NCBI GenBank assembly: GCA_002427755.1
Contig: DIYO01000002.1
Coordinates: 158,845 to 222,844, forward strand
Direction of reading: 5' to 3'
Length of the DNA: 64,000 bases
From: Roseivirga sp. UBA6052
Lineage (GTDB): Bacteria > Bacteroidota > Bacteroidia > Cytophagales > Cyclobacteriaceae
Below are positions 35,225-43,263 of this stretch, in pieces (the stretch's first letter is position 1; each line of letters begins with the position of its first letter). Below the pieces are notes generated by a model. That model made no database searches, had not been told where the DNA came from, and saw nothing but the letters and a program-made list of their open reading frames with translations. The position numbers were made by a program, and so were the translations under genes.

Positions 35225-35992
35225 TTAAATCGTAAAGCCTCCATCAGCTGTAATTGCCGCACCCGTTACGAACTTGGAAGCATCTGAAGCTAAGAAAACC
35301 GCCATACCTGAAATATCTTCAGGTTGAGCGAGCATAGGCAGTGCTTGTTTCATCATTACCATTTCTAAAATCTTCTCATTTGAGGTTAGGGCTTCTGAGA
35401 ATTTAGTGTCAATTAGTCCGGGGCAAATGGCGTTTACTCGAATCGAATCAGGACCCCATTCTCTGGCTAAAACTTTCGTCAATTGAATCAAAGCCGCTTT
35501 GGATACAGAATAAAGTCCTAATCCTTGACCTGGTGTAATCCCTTCTATGCTACTAATATTTACCACAGCACCTGCACCTCTCGCTTTCATGCTTTCGTAG
35601 GCATACTTTGCCAAATTCAAAGGACCGCGAACATTCACATCCATGATCTTATCAAAAGCATCTTCTCCGGCATTTTGAATAGGCCCAAAGACAGGGTTTG
35701 CTGCTGCATTGTTGACGATTATATCTATACCGCCATAGGTCTTAATCGTATTTTCAGCAATGGCTTTTACTTGATCATTATCACCCATATGACAGGCAGA
35801 TGCAGTGGCCTTTAAACCCGCTGCCCTGAATTCTTCTGCAACTTGATCAACAGCTTCTTGCCTTCTACTACTCACAATAACTTGAGCACCTTTTTGTGCT
35901 AAAGCTTTGGCAATGGCTTTACCTATTCCTTTGCTGGCACCAGTCACAATAGCGACTTTACCACTCAAATCAAACTGTTGGTCAATATGCAT
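35225..35992 (-). CDS. Short-chain dehydrogenase/reductase
   Basis: This 255-residue classical SDR has the cofactor motif TGASKGIG, NNAAANP, the catalytic Ser in NISSIEG and YSVSK (Tyr/Lys). GLIDTKF fits the usual post-catalytic loop. The Arg residues after the second strand (SSRRQEA) favour NADP(H). It is first in the gene set with the acyl-CoA dehydrogenase and kinase, where the LvaD analogue reduces a 4-ketoacyl-CoA. The substrate is inferred from context only. Confidence 0.92.
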   Translation of the reverse strand: MHIDQQFDLSGKVAIVTGASKGIGKAIAKALAQKGAQVIVSSRRQEAVDQVAEEFRAAGLKATASACHMGDNDQVKAIAENTIKTYGGIDIIVNNAAANPVFGPIQNAGEDAFDKIMDVNVRGPLNLAKYAYESMKARGAGAVVNISSIEGITPGQGLGLYSVSKAALIQLTKVLAREWGPDSIRVNAICPGLIDTKFSEALTSNEKILEMVMMKQALPMLAQPEDISGMAVFLASDASKFVTGAAITADGGFTI

Positions 35993-36089
35993 AGATGGGT
36001 TGTTAAGATGTTTCTGTAAGATAAGCGATAAAATTATTATGCATGCCGAGTAATTTGATAAATTAGAAGTTCATAAAAAATCTCACCCT

Positions 36090-37061
36090 ATGAAAGCTGT
36101 CCTGTTTGAAAATATTGGTTTACCCCAAGAGGTATTACAACTCAAAGAAATTGATAAGCCAACTCCTGCTCCAGGAGAAATATGCGTAAAAGTATCTAAG
36201 GCAAATATTGTCCCTGCTGACATTATGTTTATCCGCGACATGTATGGTCTTAGGCCTCATCCTCCACAAATAGGTGGTTTTGAAGCCTGTGGCACAGTAG
36301 ACTCTTGCGGAGAAGGTGTTGACATGCCAGAAGGAAGCAAAGTTATTTTCACACAAACTGGGGTTTGGGCCGAGTATGTTTGTGTTGCAGCGAATACAGT
36401 TATACCTCAACCTCCCACACTTTCAGATCAGGTAGCATGTCAAGCTTTTATAAATCCTTTGACAGCCTATGGTATGCTGATAAGAGCTGACCTTGAGGAA
36501 GGCGACTTTCTACTGATTACCGCAGCAGCTTCGGCATTCAGCAAATTTGTAATTCAGTTCGCTGCGGCCAGAGGAATAAATGTTATTGGAACTGTTAGAA
36601 GAGATGAACAAAAAGAAGAACTCTTGGCACTAGGCGCTCATACCATTATCAACGAGAAGACTGAAAACCTTTACAAAGCAATTAAAGCAGCAACTAATGG
36701 CGATATGGCCAAATCTGCTTTCGATGCCGTAGGAGGAGAATTAGGCGACAAAGTGCTCAATTGCTTGCAACAAGGTGGAATGCTTCAGGTCTATGGCTTA
36801 TTGAGCCTACAACCTATTCCGCTTAACAGTGGCTTACTGATTTTTAAAGACTTGAACGTTCAAGGATTCTGGTTAACTACCTGGTTTATGAGTCTTTCGG
36901 GAGATGAAAGAAGGAGCATTATTCCAAAGATTTTGGGAATGCTTACTACTAATGAATTGAAGGCAGATGTTGAAGCAGAATATAGCTTAGATCAATTTCA
37001 AGAAGCCATAAAACATATGGAATCAGAAGGTAGAAAAGGAAAGATCCTATTTTCTTTTTGA
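36090..37061 (+). CDS. MDR-family NADPH oxidoreductase (enoyl-reductase-like)
   Basis: This 323-residue medium-chain dehydrogenase/reductase lacks the structural and catalytic zinc ligands, as in quinone oxidoreductase and mitochondrial 2-enoyl reductase relatives. The glycine-rich cofactor loop reads AAASAFSKF, a variant of AxxGxxG. GGFEACGTV and FDAVGG are family landmarks. It is divergent from the SDR gene, with a terminator downstream. The substrate could be an enoyl thioester or quinone. Confidence 0.87.
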   Translation: MKAVLFENIGLPQEVLQLKEIDKPTPAPGEICVKVSKANIVPADIMFIRDMYGLRPHPPQIGGFEACGTVDSCGEGVDMPEGSKVIFTQTGVWAEYVCVAANTVIPQPPTLSDQVACQAFINPLTAYGMLIRADLEEGDFLLITAAASAFSKFVIQFAAARGINVIGTVRRDEQKEELLALGAHTIINEKTENLYKAIKAATNGDMAKSAFDAVGGELGDKVLNCLQQGGMLQVYGLLSLQPIPLNSGLLIFKDLNVQGFWLTTWFMSLSGDERRSIIPKILGMLTTNELKADVEAEYSLDQFQEAIKHMESEGRKGKILFSF

Positions 37062-37074
37062 CGATTTAAAATCG

Positions 37075-37112
37075 AAAAAAGGGCAGCTGATCAAATCAGC
37101 TGCCCTTTTTTA
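37075..37112. terminator. Bidirectional terminator
   Basis: An 11-bp perfect stem (GGGCAGCTGAT/ATCAGCTGCCC) with a CAA loop is flanked by A6 on the left and T6 on the right. It serves the MDR gene (+) and the TraB-like gene (-). Confidence 0.93.
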
Positions 37113-37128
37113 TTGATTAAGATCAGTG

Positions 37129-37986
37129 TTACTTGACCTGCTTAATCTTGTAGCCTTTAGCTTCAAGCATATCTAATAATCCATCTTCACCATGAAGGTG
37201 TAATGTTCCAACCACTACAAATTCAGTTACCTCATCTTTCATGAATTCTTCTAGATGAGGCATCCATGCATTATTTCTATTAACCATTAAAGACTGGTAA
37301 GTATCTTTGTAGTCATCCTTCATTTCAGACAGTTGTTCTTCAAAGAGAGTTGATTTACCAGATCTCCAGTTTGATACCATCTCAGACATTGCACTCTCAG
37401 TCTCTTCCAGATCAGAGATTGAATATTTTACAAACTCGTCCTCATTGCCTTGACCCATATTCATCAATACATCGATTTGAGATTCTATCGTCTCCAGATA
37501 ACCCAAGCCCTTGCCTGCCTCTTGCGCTTTACTGTAATAGAATTGGTCCACACCTTCAGACGATATTCCTAATTGCTGTAGTTTCATTCCTGTCAATGTC
37601 ACCATTACCATAGAAGGCTTGAATTGCGCTAATGCGGATAATGGTAAAGACAGTTTCGCTGTCTCGGCTTCCAAGGCCTTATAAGTCTCTTCACTTAAAA
37701 CATCAGACAATGTTTTACCATCAGCTAGCATGGCCTTGGACATCATCATTTGAGCTATTGAAGGATCTTTAAGCTTAGCGATATCTGTTTCAAACACCAG
37801 CTTATCAGAATTTGCAAACGCCTGATCGAACTCTGCTGGAAGTGGATAATCACTCTTTTTCAACACATGTATAGACCCTGCCAGATACATCTCATTCTTG
37901 CCTTTCTTCACCTTCCAAACAGATGTTTGTGCTATACTCGTACCTGCTAAAAGCGGTAGGAGCAATACAATTAATAATCTTTTCAT
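37129..37986 (-). CDS. TraB/GumN-family secreted protein
   Basis: This 285-residue protein has a signal peptide ending TSIAQ. TraB/GumN hallmarks are GSIHVL at about residue 37, the acidic FETDIA, and a second GxxH at VVVGTLHLHG near the C-terminus. The family fold resembles metal-dependent proteases of the Tiki type, and the two GxxH motifs could bind metal. It would act in the periplasm or outside the cell. It is a single gene ending at a terminator. Confidence 0.88.
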   Translation of the reverse strand: MKRLLIVLLLPLLAGTSIAQTSVWKVKKGKNEMYLAGSIHVLKKSDYPLPAEFDQAFANSDKLVFETDIAKLKDPSIAQMMMSKAMLADGKTLSDVLSEETYKALEAETAKLSLPLSALAQFKPSMVMVTLTGMKLQQLGISSEGVDQFYYSKAQEAGKGLGYLETIESQIDVLMNMGQGNEDEFVKYSISDLEETESAMSEMVSNWRSGKSTLFEEQLSEMKDDYKDTYQSLMVNRNNAWMPHLEEFMKDEVTEFVVVGTLHLHGEDGLLDMLEAKGYKIKQVK

Positions 37987-38114
37987 TCTCTACTTTTTCT
38001 TTACAAATGCAGTATACAACAGGCTCTTTAATAAGGATTTAGTCCTCTTGACGAACGGTCGACAGGCATTTTAAAATTATTATTAACTGGATGAGTATTT
38101 CATTAAATTCCAGC

Positions 38115-39401
38115 ATGAAAAGAAACCTCTTAGCCGTCTTATTGAGTCTAGTCATCTTTGCTTGTCAAGAACAAACTGAATCAATTGCAAAACTCCAAAA
38201 TGCAGAAGCAACAACAGTTGGCTTGAGTGCAGATTTTGAAGCAAAATTTGATGACTTTGTAAACCAAGCCCTGGGTGATACCATTATTCCGCATGGAACA
38301 TTTCTAGTAGCCAAGAATAACAAAATGGTTTATCACAAAAGCTTTGGCGATAAGAGGCCAAATAACCCCCTAGAAAATTCAGACATCTTTCGCTTAGCCT
38401 CCATGACTAAGGCAATTACAGCGGTAAGCATAATGCAGTTAACCGAAAAAGGAGTTATCTCCTTAGATGATCCTGCTTCTAAATATCTTCCGGCATTTGA
38501 AAATCAACTCGTGCTTAATGAGATGGATATGTCTGATTCTACTTACACCACAGTTGGAGTTGAAAAAGACGTTACGATCCGTAACCTGCTCACTCACACT
38601 TCGGGTATAGTTTACGGCTCATTTAATCCTGGCGAATTGGATGCACTTTATAGAAAAAACGATGTTTATGAAGGTTTTTCGCTTGAAGATAAATCGACTG
38701 AGGAATGGATAAATGATTTGGCGCGAGTCCCGTTGGCTCATCAACCTGGCGCTCGTTTCTCCTACGGGCTTAGCATGGACGTTTTAGGAAGAATAATTGA
38801 GGTAGCTAGCGGTAAAAAGCTGGATCAATACTTTCAAGAAAATATCTTTAATCCGGCAGGAATGACTGATACTTATTTCTATCAGCCAGAGGCTAATCAC
38901 GAGAGAATTGTACCTGTTTACATGAAGGTTCAAGGGCAATACGTAGATGGCAGTGAACTTGGGTTTGATCTTTTTACTAGCTACCCTACTACAAGTGGAA
39001 GAGACTTTTTTGCCGGAGGTTCAGGACTTTCAGGTACAGCCATAGATTATGCCATGTTTATGCAAGAACTTGTTCAGGGAGGTGGTAGTCTACTTTCCGA
39101 AGCTTCAGTAAAGGAAATGTCTCGAGATCAACTACCCGATGTCATTAACGACTATGAAAACTACCCAAAAAACCCCGATGGAGGTTTTTCATTAGGCTTT
39201 ACTGTTTACCAAGACAAGCCAACCAAAAAGAGTCCAAAATCTCCCGGCACATACGAATGGGGTGGTTTTTTCAATACAAAGTTCTTTATAGACCCTCAGG
39301 AGCAACTGATCTTTGTAGGCATGACTCAAATCAATGCCTTTCAGCATAATGATTTTTGGGAAGAGATGTATACTATGATTTATGAGAATCTAGAGGAATA
39401 A
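38115..39401 (+). CDS. Serine hydrolase lipoprotein (class C beta-lactamase-like)
   Basis: The start is put at 38115 (second Met) because it begins a lipoprotein signal, MKRNLLAVLLSLVIFAC, with Cys as the lipidated residue; this gives 428 residues. The catalytic S-x-x-K is SMTK. The usual YxN is FSYGLS, as in EstB-type esterases, and the third motif is near EWGGFFN. It is therefore more likely an esterase or D-aminopeptidase than a drug-resistance enzyme. No operon partner is present. Confidence 0.88.
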   Translation: MKRNLLAVLLSLVIFACQEQTESIAKLQNAEATTVGLSADFEAKFDDFVNQALGDTIIPHGTFLVAKNNKMVYHKSFGDKRPNNPLENSDIFRLASMTKAITAVSIMQLTEKGVISLDDPASKYLPAFENQLVLNEMDMSDSTYTTVGVEKDVTIRNLLTHTSGIVYGSFNPGELDALYRKNDVYEGFSLEDKSTEEWINDLARVPLAHQPGARFSYGLSMDVLGRIIEVASGKKLDQYFQENIFNPAGMTDTYFYQPEANHERIVPVYMKVQGQYVDGSELGFDLFTSYPTTSGRDFFAGGSGLSGTAIDYAMFMQELVQGGGSLLSEASVKEMSRDQLPDVINDYENYPKNPDGGFSLGFTVYQDKPTKKSPKSPGTYEWGGFFNTKFFIDPQEQLIFVGMTQINAFQHNDFWEEMYTMIYENLEE

Positions 39402-39405
39402 AAAA

Positions 39406-39466
39406 GGAAAGCTGATAACGTGCAGCTCGGTAGTTCAGGGTAATCTTTTGCTACAACCAGCTTTCC
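39406..39466. terminator. Hairpin with large loop after the serine hydrolase gene
   Basis: The 9-bp arms GGAAAGCTG (39406-39414) and CAGCTTTCC (39458-39466) close a 43-nt loop, with A-runs on both sides and a T-rich tail further on. It could act as a terminator for both flanking genes or be a structured RNA or a repeat remnant. Confidence 0.4.
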
Positions 39467-39483
39467 TTCAAAAATCTTTTGTG

Positions 39484-39777
39484 TTATCGTTTACTGATTT
39501 TGTTGCCTGTGATTTCTCTTTGCAATGAACTTTTAAAATGATCTGATAATTGCTTAGATGCATGCTTGGTACTTCGGCCTTGAACCCGTGCTCTCCACAT
39601 ACGAAAAGAACTAGCCTTCATCTCTCTCCGCATAATTTTAATCACCTCTTTTTCGGGTATTCCGAATTGCTTTTCTATCGCATCAAAAGGTGTGCGATCT
39701 TCCCAAGCCATCTCCACTATTCTATCAATCTCCTCGTCCGTAAAGCTCATGCCATAAGAACTGAAGTTGAAACGCAT
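39484..39777 (-). CDS. TIGR03643-like small protein
   Basis: This 97-residue basic protein has the family features I remember for TIGR03643: an N-terminal helix-turn-helix-like stretch (TDEEIDRIVEMAWEDRTPFDAIEKQFG), then RMWRARVQGRSTKHA. The lysine- and arginine-rich C-terminus suggests nucleic-acid binding. It stands alone, upstream of a terminator that ends the CstB-like gene. Its function is not established. Confidence 0.8.
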   Translation of the reverse strand: MRFNFSSYGMSFTDEEIDRIVEMAWEDRTPFDAIEKQFGIPEKEVIKIMRREMKASSFRMWRARVQGRSTKHASKQLSDHFKSSLQREITGNKISKR

Positions 39778-39783
39778 TGTTTA

Positions 39784-39819
39784 TAAAAACAGAAGCCCCG
39801 AGCATTAACCCGGGGCTTC
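39784..39819 (-). terminator. Terminator after the first CstB-like gene
   Basis: The stem GAAGCCCCG/CGGGGCTTC with a 10-nt loop is followed on the minus strand by TGTTTTTAT. It ends the transcript of the gene at 39846-41249. Confidence 0.88.
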
Positions 39820-39845
39820 AACCTCAACTATCCATTAGAACCACT

Positions 39846-41249
39846 TTAGAGCATAGTTACTTGCTCTTCGAAATCAGTTAGTCCCAAACTGGTCTCTTTT
39901 AATCCTTTAAATCCACCTAGAAGGTTTACCACTTGTTTAAAGCCCCTCTTCTTCATAATAGAAGCAGCAATAACAGAGCGATAACCACCTGCACAGTGAA
40001 CAAAGTACTCTTTGTCTGTATCAAGCGCAGGCAACATATCCCAAATAAAATCCAAAGGTTTGTTCAATGCTCCTTCAATATGCTGTGAATTGAATTCGCT
40101 CTCTTTTCTAACATCTAAAAGATTAATGTCTTCGCTATACATTAAGGCAAAAGCATTCGGACGTAATTGTCTTAAGGTATCCACTTCTTCTCCGGCAGCT
40201 TTCCATGCTTCAATACCTCCTTTTAGGAAACCAAGGGCATTATCATAGCCTACTCTAGACAATCTTATAACAACCTCTTCTACCTTGTCCTCTTCGGCAA
40301 GAAATACAATAGGCGTTTTCAAATCAGTAATTAATGCACCCACCCATGGCGCAAACGTATCATCAATACCAATGAAAATTGAGCCTGGAATAAATCCTTC
40401 CACAAATTGCTCTTTCGGCCTTGTGTCTATTATAAGGGCTTGATTCTTATCTACGGTTTGTTTGAATTCTTTAACATCTAAGGCCATAATCCCTCTTTCC
40501 AGAATATCGTCTATGCTTTCATAACCCATTTTATTCAACACAGCATTTTTAGGGAAATACTGTGGCGGAGCCACTAAATCTTTAGTGACTTCAGCAACAA
40601 ACGCTTCACGCGTCATGTCTTGTAAAGCGTAATTAGATTGCTTTTGATTACCGAGGGTATCAACAGTTTCTGAGCTCATGTTTTTGCCGCAAGCTGATCC
40701 CTGCCCGTGGCCTGGGTAAACAATCACTTCATCGGCCAATGGCATAATCTTATTTCTTAATGAATCGAATAGATGGCCTGCTAAATCTTCTCTAGATAAG
40801 TCTGACTTTACTGCTAAATCCGGGCGACCCACATCTCCTAAGAAAAGGGTATCTCCAGTATAGATTGAATGGTCGTTCCCTTCTTCATCTATTACTAAAA
40901 AGGTAGAAGACTCCATGGTATGACCTGGAGTGTGCAATACTTTGATATTGATATTACCAAGTGTTAGCAACTCGCCATCTTCCGCAACTTTGGCTTCAAA
41001 GTTAGGTTTAGCGGTAGGGCCATAGACTATAGTGGCTCCAGTCTTTGCTGCAAGATCTAAATGACCAGAGACAAAATCAGCATGAAAATGAGTCTCTAAT
41101 ACGTATTTAATCTTAGCTCCATTTTTCTGAGCTAGATCTAAATAAGGCTGAACCTCTCTTAAAGGATCTACAATAGCGGCTTCGCCATTAGACTCTATGT
41201 AGTAAGCAGCTTCGGCTAAACATTGAGTATATATCTGTTCTATTTTCAT
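39846..41249 (-). CDS. CstB-like persulfide dioxygenase-rhodanese fusion, copy 1
   Basis: This 467-residue cytoplasmic fusion has three parts. The N-terminal metallo-beta-lactamase domain (1-230) carries THFHADF, GHTMES and PGHGQGS. A middle rhodanese-fold domain (about 255-355) has no Cys in its loop (VFLAEEDKVEE). A C-terminal rhodanese has the active Cys419 in CAGGYRS. This plan matches Staphylococcus CstB, which oxidises persulfide to sulfite and makes thiosulfate. It is divergent from peroxiredoxin across an operator-rich spacer, with a GTAAC-N4-GTTAC site. Confidence 0.9.
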   Translation of the reverse strand: MKIEQIYTQCLAEAAYYIESNGEAAIVDPLREVQPYLDLAQKNGAKIKYVLETHFHADFVSGHLDLAAKTGATIVYGPTAKPNFEAKVAEDGELLTLGNINIKVLHTPGHTMESSTFLVIDEEGNDHSIYTGDTLFLGDVGRPDLAVKSDLSREDLAGHLFDSLRNKIMPLADEVIVYPGHGQGSACGKNMSSETVDTLGNQKQSNYALQDMTREAFVAEVTKDLVAPPQYFPKNAVLNKMGYESIDDILERGIMALDVKEFKQTVDKNQALIIDTRPKEQFVEGFIPGSIFIGIDDTFAPWVGALITDLKTPIVFLAEEDKVEEVVIRLSRVGYDNALGFLKGGIEAWKAAGEEVDTLRQLRPNAFALMYSEDINLLDVRKESEFNSQHIEGALNKPLDFIWDMLPALDTDKEYFVHCAGGYRSVIAASIMKKRGFKQVVNLLGGFKGLKETSLGLTDFEEQVTML

Positions 41250-41305
41250 AAGTATAAATTTTCAAACCAGTGGCTCAAAATTGCATTTACCCAATAGCCT
41301 AGTGC

Positions 41306-41319
41306 GTAACCCCCGTTAC
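41306..41319. promoter_or_regulatory. GTAAC-CCCC-GTTAC palindrome
   Basis: This is the first of three exact copies of GTAAC-N4-GTTAC in the sulfur island, 57 nt upstream of the first CstB-like start. The geometry is that of a Crp/Fnr-family site (compare the PrfA box TTAAC-N4-GTTAA). Confidence 0.6.
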
Positions 41320-41326
41320 CTACAAA

Positions 41327-41342
41327 CCTGATCTTTATCAGG
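41327..41342. promoter_or_regulatory. CCTGAT-CTTT-ATCAGG palindrome
   Basis: This perfect 6+4+6 palindrome has the core TGAT-N4-ATCA, the FNR-type form. It lies in the divergent spacer between the CstB-like gene and the peroxiredoxin gene. Confidence 0.5.
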
Positions 41343-41376
41343 AATTTTTGAACTAACTTATTAGTGAATCTTTATC

Positions 41377-41394
41377 AAGTGATTAAAGTCACTT
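41377..41394. promoter_or_regulatory. AAGTGA-N6-TCACTT palindrome
   Basis: This perfect 6+6+6 inverted repeat has the CRP-like TGA-N8-TCA geometry about 75-90 nt before the peroxiredoxin start. A further repeat, TTGTGTA-N8-TACACAA, lies at 41397-41418. Confidence 0.5.
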
Positions 41395-41466
41395 TCTTGT
41401 GTAATGTATGCTACACAACAAGGTGAATCCCGATTCTAGTTTTGATCCATCTAAAAACATTTTTTT

Positions 41467-42180
41467 ATGGACAGTATAGAAGCACCTCAAGTGTTTAGCA
41501 TGCCTAGAATTGGTGATGCTGCACCAAAGTTTAAGGCAACAACCACTCAAGGAGAAATCAACTTCCCTGAAGATTACCAAGGCAGCTGGGTAATTCTCTT
41601 TAGCCACCCCGCTGATTTCACTCCTGTATGCACTACAGAATTTATGTCTTTTGCACACCTGGAAGACAAGTTTAATAAGGCTAATTGCCAATTAGTTGGC
41701 TTATCAGTTGATGGCTTGTATAGTCATATCGCTTGGTTGAGAACGATTAAAGAAAAAATCGAATTCAAAGGGATGAAGGACTTGGAAGTAACCTTCCCTT
41801 TAATTGAGGATATTAAAATGGATGTAGCCAAGAAATACGGCATGATCCAACCTAATGAGGATAGTACCAAAGCGGTTAGAGCTGTATTTGTTATAGACCC
41901 AAAAGGAATAATTAGAACAATCATCTATTATCCTCTGAGCCTTGGAAGAAACTTTGATGAACTCTACAGAGTATTAATCGCCTTGCAAACCGCAGATGCA
42001 TTTGGTGTTGCTACTCCTGCAGATTGGAAACCAGGTGATGATGTAATTGTAGGACCTGCCGGTTCTTGTGGAACCGCTAAAGAGAGAATGGAAAGTGAAG
42101 AAATGGATTGTAAAGACTGGTTCTTCTGTACCAAGAAACTAGATAAAGACTTGGTATTAGATACTGTTTTGAAAGATTGA
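41467..42180 (+). CDS. Peroxiredoxin (AhpC/TSA, Prx6-like)
   Basis: This 237-residue cytoplasmic peroxidase reduces peroxides. The peroxidatic Cys55 lies in FTPVCTTEF. The long C-terminal arm carries several cysteines (SCGTAKE, MDCKDWFFC), resembling archaeal 1-Cys/Prx6-type proteins with extra thiols. It has no signal peptide. The upstream spacer with four palindromes is shared with the divergent CstB-like gene, so it may be induced by sulfane sulfur or peroxide. A terminator follows. Confidence 0.92.
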   Translation: MDSIEAPQVFSMPRIGDAAPKFKATTTQGEINFPEDYQGSWVILFSHPADFTPVCTTEFMSFAHLEDKFNKANCQLVGLSVDGLYSHIAWLRTIKEKIEFKGMKDLEVTFPLIEDIKMDVAKKYGMIQPNEDSTKAVRAVFVIDPKGIIRTIIYYPLSLGRNFDELYRVLIALQTADAFGVATPADWKPGDDVIVGPAGSCGTAKERMESEEMDCKDWFFCTKKLDKDLVLDTVLKD

Positions 42181-42198
42181 TACTCTAGTATTTTAGTT

Positions 42199-42240
42199 GA
42201 GTAAAGGCCCTTTCCAAATTGTACTTGGGAGGGTTTTTTA
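42199..42240 (+). terminator. Terminator after peroxiredoxin
   Basis: CCCT/AGGG and CCAA/TTGG helices with a small internal bulge precede TTTTTT. It also abuts the stop of the convergent cytochrome gene. Confidence 0.65.
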
Positions 42241-43263
42241 TTTGGTCTTCTTAATGCCATACTCCTTCTGATAGTATTCCATTATAGGCTGAAAAGGTCC
42301 GTATTTGTGCTGCTCTGCTGAAAAACGATCCGTCCAAGGCCCATAAGGTGTAGAAACGGGTTTCAGTTTCTTATTAGGGAAATCTGCCTCAGGATTTGAC
42401 TTTAATGGACGAGGAAAACTATTGATATATGCCGCTACATGATATGCCTCTTCATCTGAGAGATAAGGCTCGTCTATAGTCGCTTTTTCATAGGGCATAT
42501 TGCCTTTAATAAATTCCGCAGCCGTTATTACGCGATTCATTCCTGCCCCATGATTGAATGAATCGGGGCCCCAAAGTGGTGGATAAGCATACAATGTACC
42601 TGCCACATTCTTTTCACCTTGACCATCTTCTTTATGACACTCAATACAGTTGGCCATAAAGATCTTCTTCCCTAAAACAGTATCTGCTTTAATCTCTGGC
42701 AACTCTACCTTGCTATACCCTTTATATCTGTCTACCAGCGCATCAGGCACATCCTCGCTGAGCCATTTCATATAGGCAATCATCCCTTGTATTTCCAGAC
42801 CTCCTTCCGGTAATGCGGTACCATTCATGCTCCTTTCCATACATCCTTGAATTCGTTCTTCTAATGTGCCGATCTTATTCTCTCTACCTCTGAACTGAGG
42901 AAATCGATTAGATACTCCAACAAAAGAACCTGCACCCGGCTTGGTACCTGCTTTTAAATGACAGCTTTTGCAGGTAAGGTGATTACCAGCAAATTGCATT
43001 TTCTCCTCAGCCAAGGGACCAATCAATTCTGGTGTCTTGGTTATCAAATCGTATCCATATTGAATCAATGGTGCCTTAGGATGATCTTTCAAATCTATTT
43101 CAATCTGCCTTGGCCTCCATTCCGCTGGGTCGATAGAGGAAAACAACTGCTTTGGCAAGAAGGCGTAGATAATAGGACTGATTAAAACCACAACCATCAG
43201 TATTAAGATTAGCCTCATGAGAAAGCTGATTTTCTTAATGATATGATTTAGCGGTTTACTCAT
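42238..43263 (-). CDS. Dihaem cytochrome c, thiosulfate dehydrogenase TsdA-like
   Basis: This 341-residue protein is anchored by one N-terminal membrane segment (about 15-33), with the rest periplasmic. There are two haem motifs: CKSCH (98-102) and CIECH (206-210). In the first domain, LEERIQGCMERSMNG places Cys141 about 39 residues after the haem His; TsdA uses a Cys at the matching place as axial haem ligand. TsdA joins two thiosulfates to tetrathionate. A barrel, two sulfur permeases and a CstB-like gene lie upstream on the same strand, which supports the sulfur role. Confidence 0.87.
   Translation of the reverse strand: MSKPLNHIIKKISFLMRLILILMVVVLISPIIYAFLPKQLFSSIDPAEWRPRQIEIDLKDHPKAPLIQYGYDLITKTPELIGPLAEEKMQFAGNHLTCKSCHLKAGTKPGAGSFVGVSNRFPQFRGRENKIGTLEERIQGCMERSMNGTALPEGGLEIQGMIAYMKWLSEDVPDALVDRYKGYSKVELPEIKADTVLGKKIFMANCIECHKEDGQGEKNVAGTLYAYPPLWGPDSFNHGAGMNRVITAAEFIKGNMPYEKATIDEPYLSDEEAYHVAAYINSFPRPLKSNPEADFPNKKLKPVSTPYGPWTDRFSAEQHKYGPFQPIMEYYQKEYGIKKTK

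Noticed and set aside
38115..39401. Class C beta-lactamase resistance determinant
   Set aside because: The YxN motif is replaced by YGLS, and the protein is a lipoprotein similar to EstB-type esterases.
41964..42260. Minus-strand frame across peroxiredoxin
   Set aside because: Shadow of the peroxiredoxin coding sequence that also crosses its terminator.
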